From: Geminicoccaceae bacterium
GTDB lineage: Bacteria > Pseudomonadota > Alphaproteobacteria > Geminicoccales > Geminicoccaceae
DNA: 64,000 bases
Assembly (NCBI GenBank): GCA_020638495.1
Contig: JACKIN010000003.1
Span: 1 to 64,000, forward strand
Direction of reading: 5' to 3'
A program made the position numbers and the translations under genes. Below are positions 17,151 through 25,985 of the stretch, one piece after another. Under the pieces are notes generated by a model, which worked only from the letters and a program-made list of their open reading frames with translations, searched no databases and was not told where the DNA came from. How positions within the stretch are numbered: position 1 is the stretch's first letter; each line of letters starts with the position of its first letter.

Positions 17151-19409
17151 TCAGGCGGTGTAGTAGGCGCTGGCCGAGTTGCCCAGCGTCGTGGCGTCCT
17201 GCAGGACCGTGCCGATCAGAGGTGCGCGGGCGAGATCCAGCCGGCCGAGCACGTCAAGGAGCTCGTCGCGCCGCGTCTTGCCGAGCCGGGCGACGAGCAC
17301 CGCGGCGTCCACCATCGGCGCCAGAGACTGGGCGTCGGAGACGGCCAGCACCGGCGGCGTGTCGACGACCACGAGCTCGAAGCGGGTGCGGAGTGCCGTC
17401 AGCACGTCAGCCATGACGGTCGATTGCAGGATGCGCTGCGGATCGATCTCCGGCCCCGCCAGCTCGGTCAGGATGCGCAGACGGGTGCGCGGATCGAGCA
17501 GCAGGCGACCCGTGCCGCGGCCCGGCTCGGTGGCGAGATCGACCAGCCCCCAACGTGCCTCCATGCCCGGATCGACGGAGAACAGCGACCGGCGCATGTC
17601 GGCGTCGAGGAAGAGCGTGCGCAGGCCGCTGGCGGCGGCCAGGGTGGCGAGCCCGAGGGCGACCGTGCTCTTGCCTTCGCCCGGAAGGCTGGAGGTGACC
17701 ATCACCACCCGGCTGCTGCCGATGGGCGCAGTCTCGCCGAGTGTGGCGACCAGGAGACCCTTGAGCCGTTCCGCGGGCAGCGAGAGCGGCCGGTCGCGCA
17801 GATAGTCGAGCGGCCTCGGATAGCGTCGACCCGCCGGGATTCGGGGCATGAGCGCCAGGGTGGCGAGCCCGGTCGAGGCCTCGACGTCGCGGGGGCTGCG
17901 AAAGGTGTTGGCCCGGTGCTCGACCAGATGCGCCGCAGCGGCACCGAGCAGGAGGCCGGCAATGCCGCCGATCACCAGCATGACCTTGACGTTGGGAGAG
18001 CTCGGCCGGGTCGGGACAGCCGCACTTTGAACAAGCCGCACGCCAGGGTCGACCATGGAGAGCCGGGCCGAGGTCGCCATCGAGCCGCGCAGAAACTCCT
18101 CGTAGAGAGCCCGGCTGGCGGCCGCGCGACGCTCCAGCTCGGCGAGCTCGAGCCGCGCCTCGCTGGCGTCGACCGCCCTGCCCTCGAGCGATTCGAGCAG
18201 CTCGACGAGGGTGCGGCGCTCGTCGTCGAGCAGGGCCAGCTCGTCGCGCTCGAGCGCCACGCGGCGGGTGAGCTCCGTACGCAGCCGGCCGCGGACCGCC
18301 TCGGCCTCGTTGCGCAGGGCGACCAGCTCGGGGTGCCGCTCGCCGAGCGTCGCCGACAATTGCGTGATCTGCTGGCGCAGTCCGGTTTCCTCGTCGAGCA
18401 GCCGCTGGACGGCCAGCGAGTCCTCCAGCTCGGCGACCAGCGCCGCGATCTCGCCCTGGGCCATGATCCGGGTCAGCCGTTCGACCTTGCGCGCCTGGGT
18501 GGCCCGGGCCGCGGCATTGTCGAGCAGTCGCTGCTGCAGCACGGCGAGACGCTGGTCGGCGGCCGCTTCGCCGCTGAGGCCGGAGCGCCGCAAGTAGGCC
18601 GTGATGGCGTCCTCGGCGGTTCGCAGCTCGTCGCGGAGCATGGCTGCCCGGTCCTGGAGGTGAGCCGCAGCCTGCTCGACGTCGGAGCGCCGCTCGGCTG
18701 TCTGCTCGGCGATGAACTGCTCGACGACGCGATTGGCGATGGTCGCCGCCTTCAGGGGATCGTTCGAGCGGAAGGCGACGGCGAGAATCGAGGAGGTGCC
18801 CTGCGGGCTGACCTGGAGGCGTTCGTCGAACGCCTCGATCGCTTTCTCGTTGGCCAGCACGCGCCGCGCATCGTCGCTGGGCGCTGTGGTCGGCCGGAGC
18901 CCGTTCAGCCCATCTGTCAACGGCTCGAGCCAGGTGACCGCCTCGGCCCGCCGCAGGAACCAGTCGCCCAACCTGGCGACGAAGCCACCGCCGGCAACCT
19001 GCGGCGGGACGAACTCGCTGTCCACCTGAAGGTCGAGCGTGTCGACCAGGCGCTGCGCCAGCGGCCGGGAGGTCAGATACTCGATCTGGTCGTCGAGCCG
19101 CCGCGGCCGTTCCGCCGCGCCCAGCGGGTTCTGGCCCGAATCGACCGGTGCGCTGAGCACGGCGAGCTTGGCCACGGCCACGAACTGCCGCTCGGCGGTG
19201 AAGGCCAAAGCGGCGCTGATCGCCGTCGCCGCCAGGACGATGGCGGCCATCAGCCAGCGGTGCCACCAGAGCGGCATGAGCAGCAGAGCGAGGCTGGTCT
19301 CCGCTGCCGGTGTGTCGACACCAAACGGCCGGCGCAGCCGTTCCGCCTGGCGCGCGGACGCCAGATAGGGGCCGGGCAGGCCTTGCACGAGGACAGCTGG
19401 TTCAGTCAT
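17151..19409 (-). CDS. Wzc-like polysaccharide co-polymerase / tyrosine autokinase
   Basis: A 752-residue inner-membrane protein joining a Wzz-type chain-length domain to a BY-kinase. A membrane helix near residues 50-70 is followed by a long periplasmic part with coiled coil (about 190-430), a second helix (about 470-490) and the kinase. The kinase has Walker A SSLPGEGKST (K near 580), Walker A' LFLDADMR and Walker B VVVDTPP. The C-terminal tail is short with only one adjacent tyrosine pair (SAYYTA) rather than a long tyrosine cluster. GAGG nine bases before the ATG at 19409 decides the start over a GTG at 19424. No Wza-type outer-membrane partner is nearby. Confidence 0.92.
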   Translation of the reverse strand: MTEPAVLVQGLPGPYLASARQAERLRRPFGVDTPAAETSLALLLMPLWWHRWLMAAIVLAATAISAALAFTAERQFVAVAKLAVLSAPVDSGQNPLGAAERPRRLDDQIEYLTSRPLAQRLVDTLDLQVDSEFVPPQVAGGGFVARLGDWFLRRAEAVTWLEPLTDGLNGLRPTTAPSDDARRVLANEKAIEAFDERLQVSPQGTSSILAVAFRSNDPLKAATIANRVVEQFIAEQTAERRSDVEQAAAHLQDRAAMLRDELRTAEDAITAYLRRSGLSGEAAADQRLAVLQQRLLDNAAARATQARKVERLTRIMAQGEIAALVAELEDSLAVQRLLDEETGLRQQITQLSATLGERHPELVALRNEAEAVRGRLRTELTRRVALERDELALLDDERRTLVELLESLEGRAVDASEARLELAELERRAAASRALYEEFLRGSMATSARLSMVDPGVRLVQSAAVPTRPSSPNVKVMLVIGGIAGLLLGAAAAHLVEHRANTFRSPRDVEASTGLATLALMPRIPAGRRYPRPLDYLRDRPLSLPAERLKGLLVATLGETAPIGSSRVVMVTSSLPGEGKSTVALGLATLAAASGLRTLFLDADMRRSLFSVDPGMEARWGLVDLATEPGRGTGRLLLDPRTRLRILTELAGPEIDPQRILQSTVMADVLTALRTRFELVVVDTPPVLAVSDAQSLAPMVDAAVLVARLGKTRRDELLDVLGRLDLARAPLIGTVLQDATTLGNSASAYYTA

Positions 19410-19472
19410 CGGCGTTGACCTCACGCGAAAGCCGTAGAGATGCCCCAGGCACGGAGCTGGCGGATTCGGCCG

Positions 19473-21530
19473 TCATGCGCCGAGCCGCGCCATGCCGGTG
19501 GGTGCCAGCACCGGCTGCCCTCGGGGCGCCAGCGCCGGCCGGTCCTGAGCAGCGCTCGAGGCGGGCTGGTGGTCGCCCCCGGGATCGCCCGGCGCCATGC
19601 TCGGCACCAGCCCGGCGACGAGCCGGCGGGCGGTTGCCTCATCGTGACGTCGGGCGGCGTCGATCAGCAGGTCGAGCCGGCGGCAGAGCTGCGGCAGCGG
19701 CAGCGGCCGCGAGAGCGCTGCCAGCACACCCTCGGACGGCGTCGGAACAAGGGCCTCGTCCGGGTAGAACAGCTCCTCGTAGAGCTTCTCGCCAGGCCTG
19801 AGACCGGTGAACTCGATCTCGATGTCGCGCTCCGGCTCCAGCCCGGCGAGGCGGATCACCTGCCTGGCGACATCGAGGATGCGCACCGGCTCTCCCATAT
19901 CGAGGACGAAGATCCGGCCACGGTCGGAGCGCTCGGCCTGCAGGCCGGCGGCCGAGGCGCGCAGGACGAGGCCGACGGCTTCCTTGATCGACATGAAGTA
20001 GCGGGTCACCTCGGCGTGGGTGACCGTCACCGGTCCCCCTGCCAGCACCTGGCGGCGGAACAGGGGGACGACCGAGCCGCTCGAGCCGAGGACATTGCCG
20101 AAACGCACGATCATGAAGCGGGTGACGGCGACGCCGGTCCGGGCCATCGCCCAGTCGAGGCTCTGGCAGTAGAGTTCGGCGATCCGCTTGGTGGCACCCA
20201 TCACGTTGGTCGGGTTGACCGCCTTGTCGGTCGAGACATGGACCATGGCGAGCGCGCCGACCGCCGCGGCGGCGTTGGCGACGTTGCGGGTGCCGTGCAC
20301 GTTGTTGAGGATCGTCTCGATCGGGTTGAGCTCGCAGAGCGGCACATGCTTGAGCGCCGCCGCGTGGAACACGACCTCGGGTCGATGGGCGGCGAACACG
20401 CGACGCAGCGCTGCCGTGTCGCGGATGTCGACGATCCGCGGCGCCAGCGCCACGCCGTTGGCCCTGGCCTCCGCGGCAACCTCGTGCTCGATAGCGTAGA
20501 GGTTGAACTCGCCGCGATCGATCATCACGATGGTCGCCGCACGCAGGCCGACGATCTGGCGGACCAGCTCGCTGCCGATGCTACCGCCGGCGCCGGTCAC
20601 CAGCACCCTGCGGCCGACCACCAGCCCCACCACCGAATCGTCGTCGAGCGTGATCGGCTGCCGCCGGGTGAGCCGCTCGACGCTGAAAAGGTCGTCGAGG
20701 CCGTCCGTCGGCACCTCCACCCGCCGCGGGATCTGCACGACGCCGAGCCCCACGCCGCTCGCCTGCTCCAGGAGTCGGCGCCGCTGACGCTGGTCGAGCG
20801 CCCGACTGGCGATCAGGAACTGCGGCGACGTGCCCTGCCGACCAAGCCGGGCGACGACCGCCGGCAGATCGGCGGAGGTGCCGAGGATCGGCACGCCATG
20901 CAGATTGCGGCCATGGAAGTGACCCGTGTCGTCGATCACGCCGACAGGCCGGAACGGCGCTCGGCTGTCCGACAGAAGGGAATGGAGGTAGGTCGCGGCG
21001 TCGCGGTCCGCACCCCAGATCAGCACTGCGGACGGTGTCGCGAGCCGGTCGAAAGCACCGAGCCGCAGGCCCCGCCGACGGGCCGCCTGATAGGCCAGCC
21101 GCGCGCCGCACAGCAGCACGACGAGCACCAGCGCCTGGATGATCGGCACCGAGCGGGGCACGGCCGCGGCCCGATCGATGACGAACATGACGATCAGGAA
21201 GAGCAGCGAGGCGAAGGCCACCGCGCGCGCGAGCTCGACGAACTCCCGCCAGGCGGCGAACCGCCAGATCTGGGTATGGGTACGGCCGAGGAGAAATGCG
21301 ATCCCGGCGGTCAGCATCGCCACTGCCGCGGCAATGCCAAGGTCGGTGAGCCCCCAGGCGGCGAGGCTCTCCGCCCCGAGGCGCAGGAACATCGCGACCA
21401 GAAAGGCGACGCCGGCCAGTGCCACGTCGTGCGCCAGGCTGACCAGCGGCTTGGAGCGCGCGCGCGCCAAGCCTCCGGCACCACGCAGCGCGCCGCCGAC
21501 CGATGCCCGGAGAGGTGATCTGGCTAGCAT
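19473..21530 (-). CDS. PglF-like membrane UDP-GlcNAc 4,6-dehydratase
   Basis: A 685-residue nucleotide-sugar dehydratase of the CapD/WbpM/PglF type. Four N-terminal membrane helices (within about residues 30-135) precede a CoA-binding-like domain and a Rossmann SDR domain with VTGAGGSIGSE (about 310) and STDKAVNPTNVMGATK (about 430-445). The usual tyrosine is replaced by methionine (MxxxK), as in PglF. It is expected to convert UDP-GlcNAc to the 4-keto-6-deoxy sugar at the cytoplasmic membrane. It lies upstream of the Wzc-like and PglA-like genes and is divergent from the matching aminotransferase across a 342-bp regulatory gap. Confidence 0.92.
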   Translation of the reverse strand: MLARSPLRASVGGALRGAGGLARARSKPLVSLAHDVALAGVAFLVAMFLRLGAESLAAWGLTDLGIAAAVAMLTAGIAFLLGRTHTQIWRFAAWREFVELARAVAFASLLFLIVMFVIDRAAAVPRSVPIIQALVLVVLLCGARLAYQAARRRGLRLGAFDRLATPSAVLIWGADRDAATYLHSLLSDSRAPFRPVGVIDDTGHFHGRNLHGVPILGTSADLPAVVARLGRQGTSPQFLIASRALDQRQRRRLLEQASGVGLGVVQIPRRVEVPTDGLDDLFSVERLTRRQPITLDDDSVVGLVVGRRVLVTGAGGSIGSELVRQIVGLRAATIVMIDRGEFNLYAIEHEVAAEARANGVALAPRIVDIRDTAALRRVFAAHRPEVVFHAAALKHVPLCELNPIETILNNVHGTRNVANAAAAVGALAMVHVSTDKAVNPTNVMGATKRIAELYCQSLDWAMARTGVAVTRFMIVRFGNVLGSSGSVVPLFRRQVLAGGPVTVTHAEVTRYFMSIKEAVGLVLRASAAGLQAERSDRGRIFVLDMGEPVRILDVARQVIRLAGLEPERDIEIEFTGLRPGEKLYEELFYPDEALVPTPSEGVLAALSRPLPLPQLCRRLDLLIDAARRHDEATARRLVAGLVPSMAPGDPGGDHQPASSAAQDRPALAPRGQPVLAPTGMARLGA

Positions 21531-21872
21531 CGACCGAACCGACCCACTTCCTTACCCAGCTCCTAAATCATCTGTTAACAACAGCAGAATGAGTTTGCAC
21601 TAAACGAGGCATGTCGAAAATTCTTACATGATTAATACATTATTCCGACTCTGGCATTCCATGGAGCTCGCCACATGTTGTTAACAGTTCGTTCATACAC
21701 AATGGCGTATTCAAACGGGCAGTGACTTGGTTGGCCATGAGCACTATGGTGCGTCGGGATTCGCAGAGGAATTGACCAAGCGGGGATTGGCCCGACAAGA
21801 GCGGAGCCCCTCCCTGTCCAGCAGCGCGTGCCAGTGGTCGGGCCGCCAAGCTCATCGAATCGGACCATCGCC
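21531..21872. promoter_or_regulatory. AT-rich divergent promoter region of the amino-sugar genes
   Basis: A 342-bp gap between the PglF-like and PglE-like genes with no supported gene. It is markedly AT-rich for this genome from about 21560 to 21720 and holds a perfect 12-bp inverted repeat (listed separately) plus TTCTTACATGATTAATACAT at 21621-21640. Promoters for both directions are expected here. The repeats suggest one regulator binding two sites, but no regulator is identifiable. Confidence 0.6.
21572..21687. repeat. 12-bp inverted repeat pair, possible operator
   Basis: CTGTTAACAACA at 21572-21583 and its exact reverse complement TGTTGTTAACAG at 21676-21687, 92 bp apart. Each arm itself contains the palindrome GTTAAC. 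The arms flank the AT-rich core between two divergent sugar genes, which suits a looping or paired-dimer operator. Confidence 0.6.
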
Positions 21873-23063
21873 ATGACCGCAGCCGCCGACCAGGGCGTGC
21901 TCGACCCGTCCCCGGACCGGACCCGCACGACGACGCCCGGCCGCGTCTTCCTCTCGCCGCCGCACATGGCAGGCGACGAGCTGGCGCTGCTGCACGAAGT
22001 CTTCGCCACCAACTATGTTGCCCCGGCCGGGCCGATGCTCTCCCGCTTCGAGGCCGCGATGGCGGCGCTGACAGGCTTTCACCATTGTCTCGCGGTGGTC
22101 AGCGGCACCGCTGCCCTGCATCTGGCGCTGCGCCATCTCGGTGTCGGCCCGGGCGACCGCGTGATTGCCGCCGACCTCACCTTCATCGGCGGCGTGGCAC
22201 CGATCGGGCAGCTCGGCGCGGAGCCGATCTTCGTCGACGCCGATCCCGAAACCTGGTGCATGAATCCGGGCCTGCTCGCCGAAGCGCTGGCGGGCGGCGC
22301 GCGGCAGGGCCGGCTGCCGAAGGCGGTGGTCCCCTGCGACCTCTATGGCCAGGCCTGCGACCTGGATGCACTGCGCGCGGTGACGGACGCCTACGAGATC
22401 CCGCTGATCGCCGATTCCGCCGAGGCGCTGGGCGCCACCTACCGGGGCCGGCATGCCGGCAAGGGCGCCAGGGCCGCCCTCTACTCGTTCAACGGCAACA
22501 AGATCGTCACCGCAGGCGGCGGCGGGATGCTCGCCTCAGACGACGCGGCGCTGATCGAGCACGCGCGCGGCCTCTCCCAGCAGGCACGCCAGCCGGTGCC
22601 GCATTACGAGCACGTCGAGCTGGGCTATAACTACCGGTTGAGCAATGTGCTGGCGGCGATCGGCGTCGGGCAGCTGGCCGTGCTCGACGATCGCGTCCGG
22701 CAGCGCCGCGCCATTTTCTCCGGCTACCAGCAGCGCCTGGGACGGCTCGATGGCATCACCTTCATGCCCGAGGCCGGCTACGGCCGGGCCAATCGCTGGC
22801 TGACCTGCATCCTGATCGAGCCCCGCGCGTTCGGCGCCGACCGCGAGGCGGTGCGGCTGGCGCTCGAGGCGCAGGACATCGAGGCCCGGCCGCTCTGGCG
22901 ACCGATGCACATGCAGCCGGTGTTCGCCGGTGCCACCTGCTTCGGCGGCGGCGTCGGCAAAGCTTTGTTCGACCAGGGTCTCTGCCTGCCTTCGGGCTCC
23001 GCACTCGGAGACGGCGACCTCGACCGCATCTGCGAGGTGATCCGAGGGTGCGCCCGACCGTGA
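21873..23063 (+). CDS. PglE/DegT-family PLP-dependent sugar aminotransferase
   Basis: A 396-residue DegT/DnrJ/EryC1/StrS enzyme. FATNYVAPAGPMLSRFE at the start, SGTAALHLAL, the PLP lysine K210 in FNGNKIVTAGGGG, and the later YNYRLSNVLAAIG and GYGRANRWLTC are family marks. The sequence fits the PglE/PseC branch that aminates UDP-4-keto-6-deoxyhexoses, which agrees with the divergent dehydratase. The ATG at 21873 begins the family region. It is followed by a glycosyltransferase with overlapping start and stop. Confidence 0.9.
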   Translation: MTAAADQGVLDPSPDRTRTTTPGRVFLSPPHMAGDELALLHEVFATNYVAPAGPMLSRFEAAMAALTGFHHCLAVVSGTAALHLALRHLGVGPGDRVIAADLTFIGGVAPIGQLGAEPIFVDADPETWCMNPGLLAEALAGGARQGRLPKAVVPCDLYGQACDLDALRAVTDAYEIPLIADSAEALGATYRGRHAGKGARAALYSFNGNKIVTAGGGGMLASDDAALIEHARGLSQQARQPVPHYEHVELGYNYRLSNVLAAIGVGQLAVLDDRVRQRRAIFSGYQQRLGRLDGITFMPEAGYGRANRWLTCILIEPRAFGADREAVRLALEAQDIEARPLWRPMHMQPVFAGATCFGGGVGKALFDQGLCLPSGSALGDGDLDRICEVIRGCARP

Positions 23064-24346
23064 TCCGGGGCATGGAAGAATTGCCCACGGCTCCACCCGT
23101 CCATGCGACAGGAACGCCTGCCCGTGCCCTCCCGATCACGGGCCCACGACCGGCGCCGCTCGCCGCCACGGTGGTGCATGTCGCAACCAATCTCGAGCTC
23201 GGCGGCGCCCAGCGCATGCTGCTGAAGCTGGTCGAGGCCGGGGTGAGCGCGGCCACGACGACGCATGTGGTCACGCTCATGCCGGCCGGCGCGCTGGGCC
23301 CGGCGCTCGCGGCCACCGCCCGGCTGCACAGCCTCGACCTCGCGCGTGGCGGCTTCTCGCCCATGGCTGCCGTCCGCCTCGCCAGTCTGCTGCGCCAGCT
23401 TCAGCCCGACCTCGTTCAGGGCTGGATGTATCACGGCAATCTCGCGGCCAGCGTCGGCCTGGCCCTGGCGCGCGGCCTTGAACGACGATGCGCCCGGGCG
23501 GCCCTTCTCTGGAACATCAGGGGTGCCCTGGACGCGCCGGAACGCGAGCGCTGGCTCACGCGGCAGATCGTGCGGCTCGGCGCCCGGCTTTCCGGCCGAC
23601 CGGAAGCCATCGTCTACAATGCCGAGGTGGCCGCCCGCCAGCACGAGGCCATCGGCTATCGAGCGCAACGCCGGCAGGTCATCGGCAACGGCTTCGATCC
23701 GGATCGATTCGCGCCCGATCCCGAGGCCAAAGGGAACCTGCGGGCACGGCTCGGCCTCGGTCCCAACAGCGTGCTCATCGGCATCGCGGCGGAGTGGCGG
23801 CCGATGAAAGACCACGCCACGCTCCTCGCCGCCATGCGCCGCCTCGTCGATTTTGGGCTCGACGTCGACCTCGTGCTGCTCGGCGCCGGCACGGCAGCCG
23901 ACTCGCCGACACTCGTCCACCATGTCGCGGCCAACGGGCTGGGCGGCAGGGTGCACGGGCTGGGTCCCACGCTCGATGCAGCGCCGGTGATCGCAGGCTT
24001 CGACATCGCCGTCCTCGCCTCGGCGTGGGGCGAGGGCTTTCCGAACTTCATCGGCGAGGCGATGGCTTCGGGCGTGCCCTGCGTCGCCACCGACAGCGGC
24101 GACTGCCGCCGCGTCATCGGCGCGGCCGGGCAGGTGGTGCCAGTGCGCGACCCGGCGGCCCTGGCCGATGCCCTGGCGACGCTGGTCCGGACATCGGCCG
24201 GCGAACGTGTCCGGCTCGGTCGACTGGGGCGCGAGCGGATTCTTTCACACTATAGCATGACTGCCATCGCCGCCGAGTATCGTTCCCTCTATGCGGAATG
24301 CATCGCGCGACGTGGCGTCCGTGCGGTGCCGGGAGCCGACGGGTGA
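23060..24346 (+). CDS. GT4 family glycosyltransferase
   Basis: About 428 residues, GT-B fold. VVHVATNLELGGAQRMLLKL is the acceptor-side start, LIGIAAEWRPMKDHATLLAA opens the donor domain, and FDIAVLASAWGEGFPNFIGEAMASGV (shortened motif: EGFPN...EAMASG) carries the acidic pair. The start is uncertain. A GTG at 23060 overlaps the aminotransferase TGA (GTGA), the joint style used elsewhere here; a GTG at 23048 and an ATG at 23072 are alternatives. It probably extends the amino-sugar-primed lipid carrier. It ends convergently with the beta-helix gene, 11 bp away. Confidence 0.86.
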   Translation: MIRGMEELPTAPPVHATGTPARALPITGPRPAPLAATVVHVATNLELGGAQRMLLKLVEAGVSAATTTHVVTLMPAGALGPALAATARLHSLDLARGGFSPMAAVRLASLLRQLQPDLVQGWMYHGNLAASVGLALARGLERRCARAALLWNIRGALDAPERERWLTRQIVRLGARLSGRPEAIVYNAEVAARQHEAIGYRAQRRQVIGNGFDPDRFAPDPEAKGNLRARLGLGPNSVLIGIAAEWRPMKDHATLLAAMRRLVDFGLDVDLVLLGAGTAADSPTLVHHVAANGLGGRVHGLGPTLDAAPVIAGFDIAVLASAWGEGFPNFIGEAMASGVPCVATDSGDCRRVIGAAGQVVPVRDPAALADALATLVRTSAGERVRLGRLGRERILSHYSMTAIAAEYRSLYAECIARRGVRAVPGADG

Positions 24347-24357
24347 GCGTCCGACGC

Positions 24358-25890
24358 TCAGCCGTAGCCGAAAGCGGTCGTGCCGGCTTCGATCGCCGCC
24401 GCGCGCAGCCGCACGGGCACGCTTCGCCCGTCGCCGCCGGACAGGCTGAGATAGTTGCCGTCGAGCACCGGCGGACGGCTGTCGCCCGTGCCGTCGTCGA
24501 GCACCAGGATCGTGCCTTCCATGCCGTTGTCGCAATCGATCAGGTGGTTGCCCCGCACCACGGTGCGGCCGCCATGGACGAGAATCGCCGGGCGGCCCGG
24601 GCGCATCAGGGCGATTCTGTTGCCCTCGACGAGTGCGGCGTGGCCGACGCGGATGCCTTCGAGCTGATTGCCTTCGATCACGTTGCCGCGGACGATCGTG
24701 CCGGGCGCTGCCGCGATGATGCCGCTGGCGTCGACAGCGTTCAGCCGGTTGTCGATGACCAGCGTGCCGGGCGAGGCATCGGGCCGAACGTAGATGGCCG
24801 CCCGGTTGGCATCGCCGATCAGGATGTCATCGAAGCTGTTGCCGCTGACCAGCGCCGGCAGCCCGCCTTCGCGCGTGCGGATGTTGACCACGCCATGCCG
24901 CACTTCCGGGCCGAAGCGGGTGAACCGGCACCCGCGCACGGTGCAGTCGGGTGCCACGATGTCGACTCCATAAGGCCCGCAGCTCGCGAAGCTGCAATCG
25001 ACGACGCTGAAACCATGCGCCCCGCCCAAGGCCGTGAGCAGGATGCCGCCCCCCCGATTGTCCTCGAAATGGCAACCCTGGATCAGCACCCGGGCATTGC
25101 TCGGTGCGGCGGAATCGATATGGCTCTCGATGTCGATGCCGGCCTCGGGCGGCACCCCGTTGCTGCCGATGAAGTCGCAGGCGACGACGCGGATGTCGTG
25201 GCCGTTCAGGATGGTCAGGCCCTGCCGGGCGGCGTTCACCGCTCGGCAGCCCAGCATGAGCCCGCGCCGGCAGAAGGTCGCCGGCGCGTCGCGGCGGCCA
25301 TGGTAGAGGATGAAGCCGTCGACCACCGCATTGCTGCACTCGACCGACTGCAGGACGAAGTCGCTGCAGTCGTGCAGCTGCAGGTTGTTGGCCCAGGGCT
25401 CGGGCCCGATGGCCCGGGTCTGCCGGTTGCCGTCGAGGCGGAGGTCGGCGATCGTGAAGCGGCGGCAGCGGCCGAGCTGCAGCAGCCAGTAGTGCACGGC
25501 GACCGGTGCCCCGTCGGCCATCACCAGGCGCGCGTCGCGACCCTCGATGCGAAAGCCCGCAGCGTCCTCGAGCAGCAGGCCGCGGCTGATCCGGTAGACC
25601 GCGCCCGGCGTCAGGGCGAGGACACCGCCCTGGCGCTTCAGCGCGTCGAGGGCGGCCTGCAGCGCCGCCGTGTCGTCCGTGCTGCCGTCGCCGATGGCGC
25701 CGAAATCCGCAGCCGAAAGGGTTTCGGCGAGCTTCGCCGCCCCGGTCCGCTCGACGGCACCGGCGTAAGGCTGGCGCAGCCAGCCCAGATGCTCCAGCTC
25801 ACCCTGGGCGGCGGCGAAATTGCGCCGCAGATCGGCCTTGCTGACGGGCCGGCCGGCAGCCGGCACGGACGGGTCGATGCGGCTCGGCAT
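24358..25890 (-). CDS. Right-handed parallel beta-helix (pectate-lyase-like) protein
   Basis: A 510-residue protein whose DFGAIGDGSTDDTAALQAAL segment (about 86-105) is the typical opening of pectate-lyase-3-type beta-helices. It is followed by many irregular coils with N/G/D turns (GNRIALM, GNVIEGN, GNSFDDI, GCHFEDN). Proteins of this kind cut or modify polysaccharides or act as C5-epimerases. No signal peptide is visible: the N terminus is hydrophilic, starting MPSRIDPSVP, so it would be cytosolic or exported by an unknown route. In a glycan locus a lyase or editing role is plausible. I cannot assign catalytic residues. It is divergent from the flippase gene. Confidence 0.78.
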   Translation of the reverse strand: MPSRIDPSVPAAGRPVSKADLRRNFAAAQGELEHLGWLRQPYAGAVERTGAAKLAETLSAADFGAIGDGSTDDTAALQAALDALKRQGGVLALTPGAVYRISRGLLLEDAAGFRIEGRDARLVMADGAPVAVHYWLLQLGRCRRFTIADLRLDGNRQTRAIGPEPWANNLQLHDCSDFVLQSVECSNAVVDGFILYHGRRDAPATFCRRGLMLGCRAVNAARQGLTILNGHDIRVVACDFIGSNGVPPEAGIDIESHIDSAAPSNARVLIQGCHFEDNRGGGILLTALGGAHGFSVVDCSFASCGPYGVDIVAPDCTVRGCRFTRFGPEVRHGVVNIRTREGGLPALVSGNSFDDILIGDANRAAIYVRPDASPGTLVIDNRLNAVDASGIIAAAPGTIVRGNVIEGNQLEGIRVGHAALVEGNRIALMRPGRPAILVHGGRTVVRGNHLIDCDNGMEGTILVLDDGTGDSRPPVLDGNYLSLSGGDGRSVPVRLRAAAIEAGTTAFGYG

Positions 25891-25985
25891 GACGGGCTCC
25901 GAAAGGAAGGACGCAGCAGCGGACCCTTGAAATATCAGAACATCGGTTTGCTGACGACCGCCCGTCGGGCGGGGGCAAGGGTACC

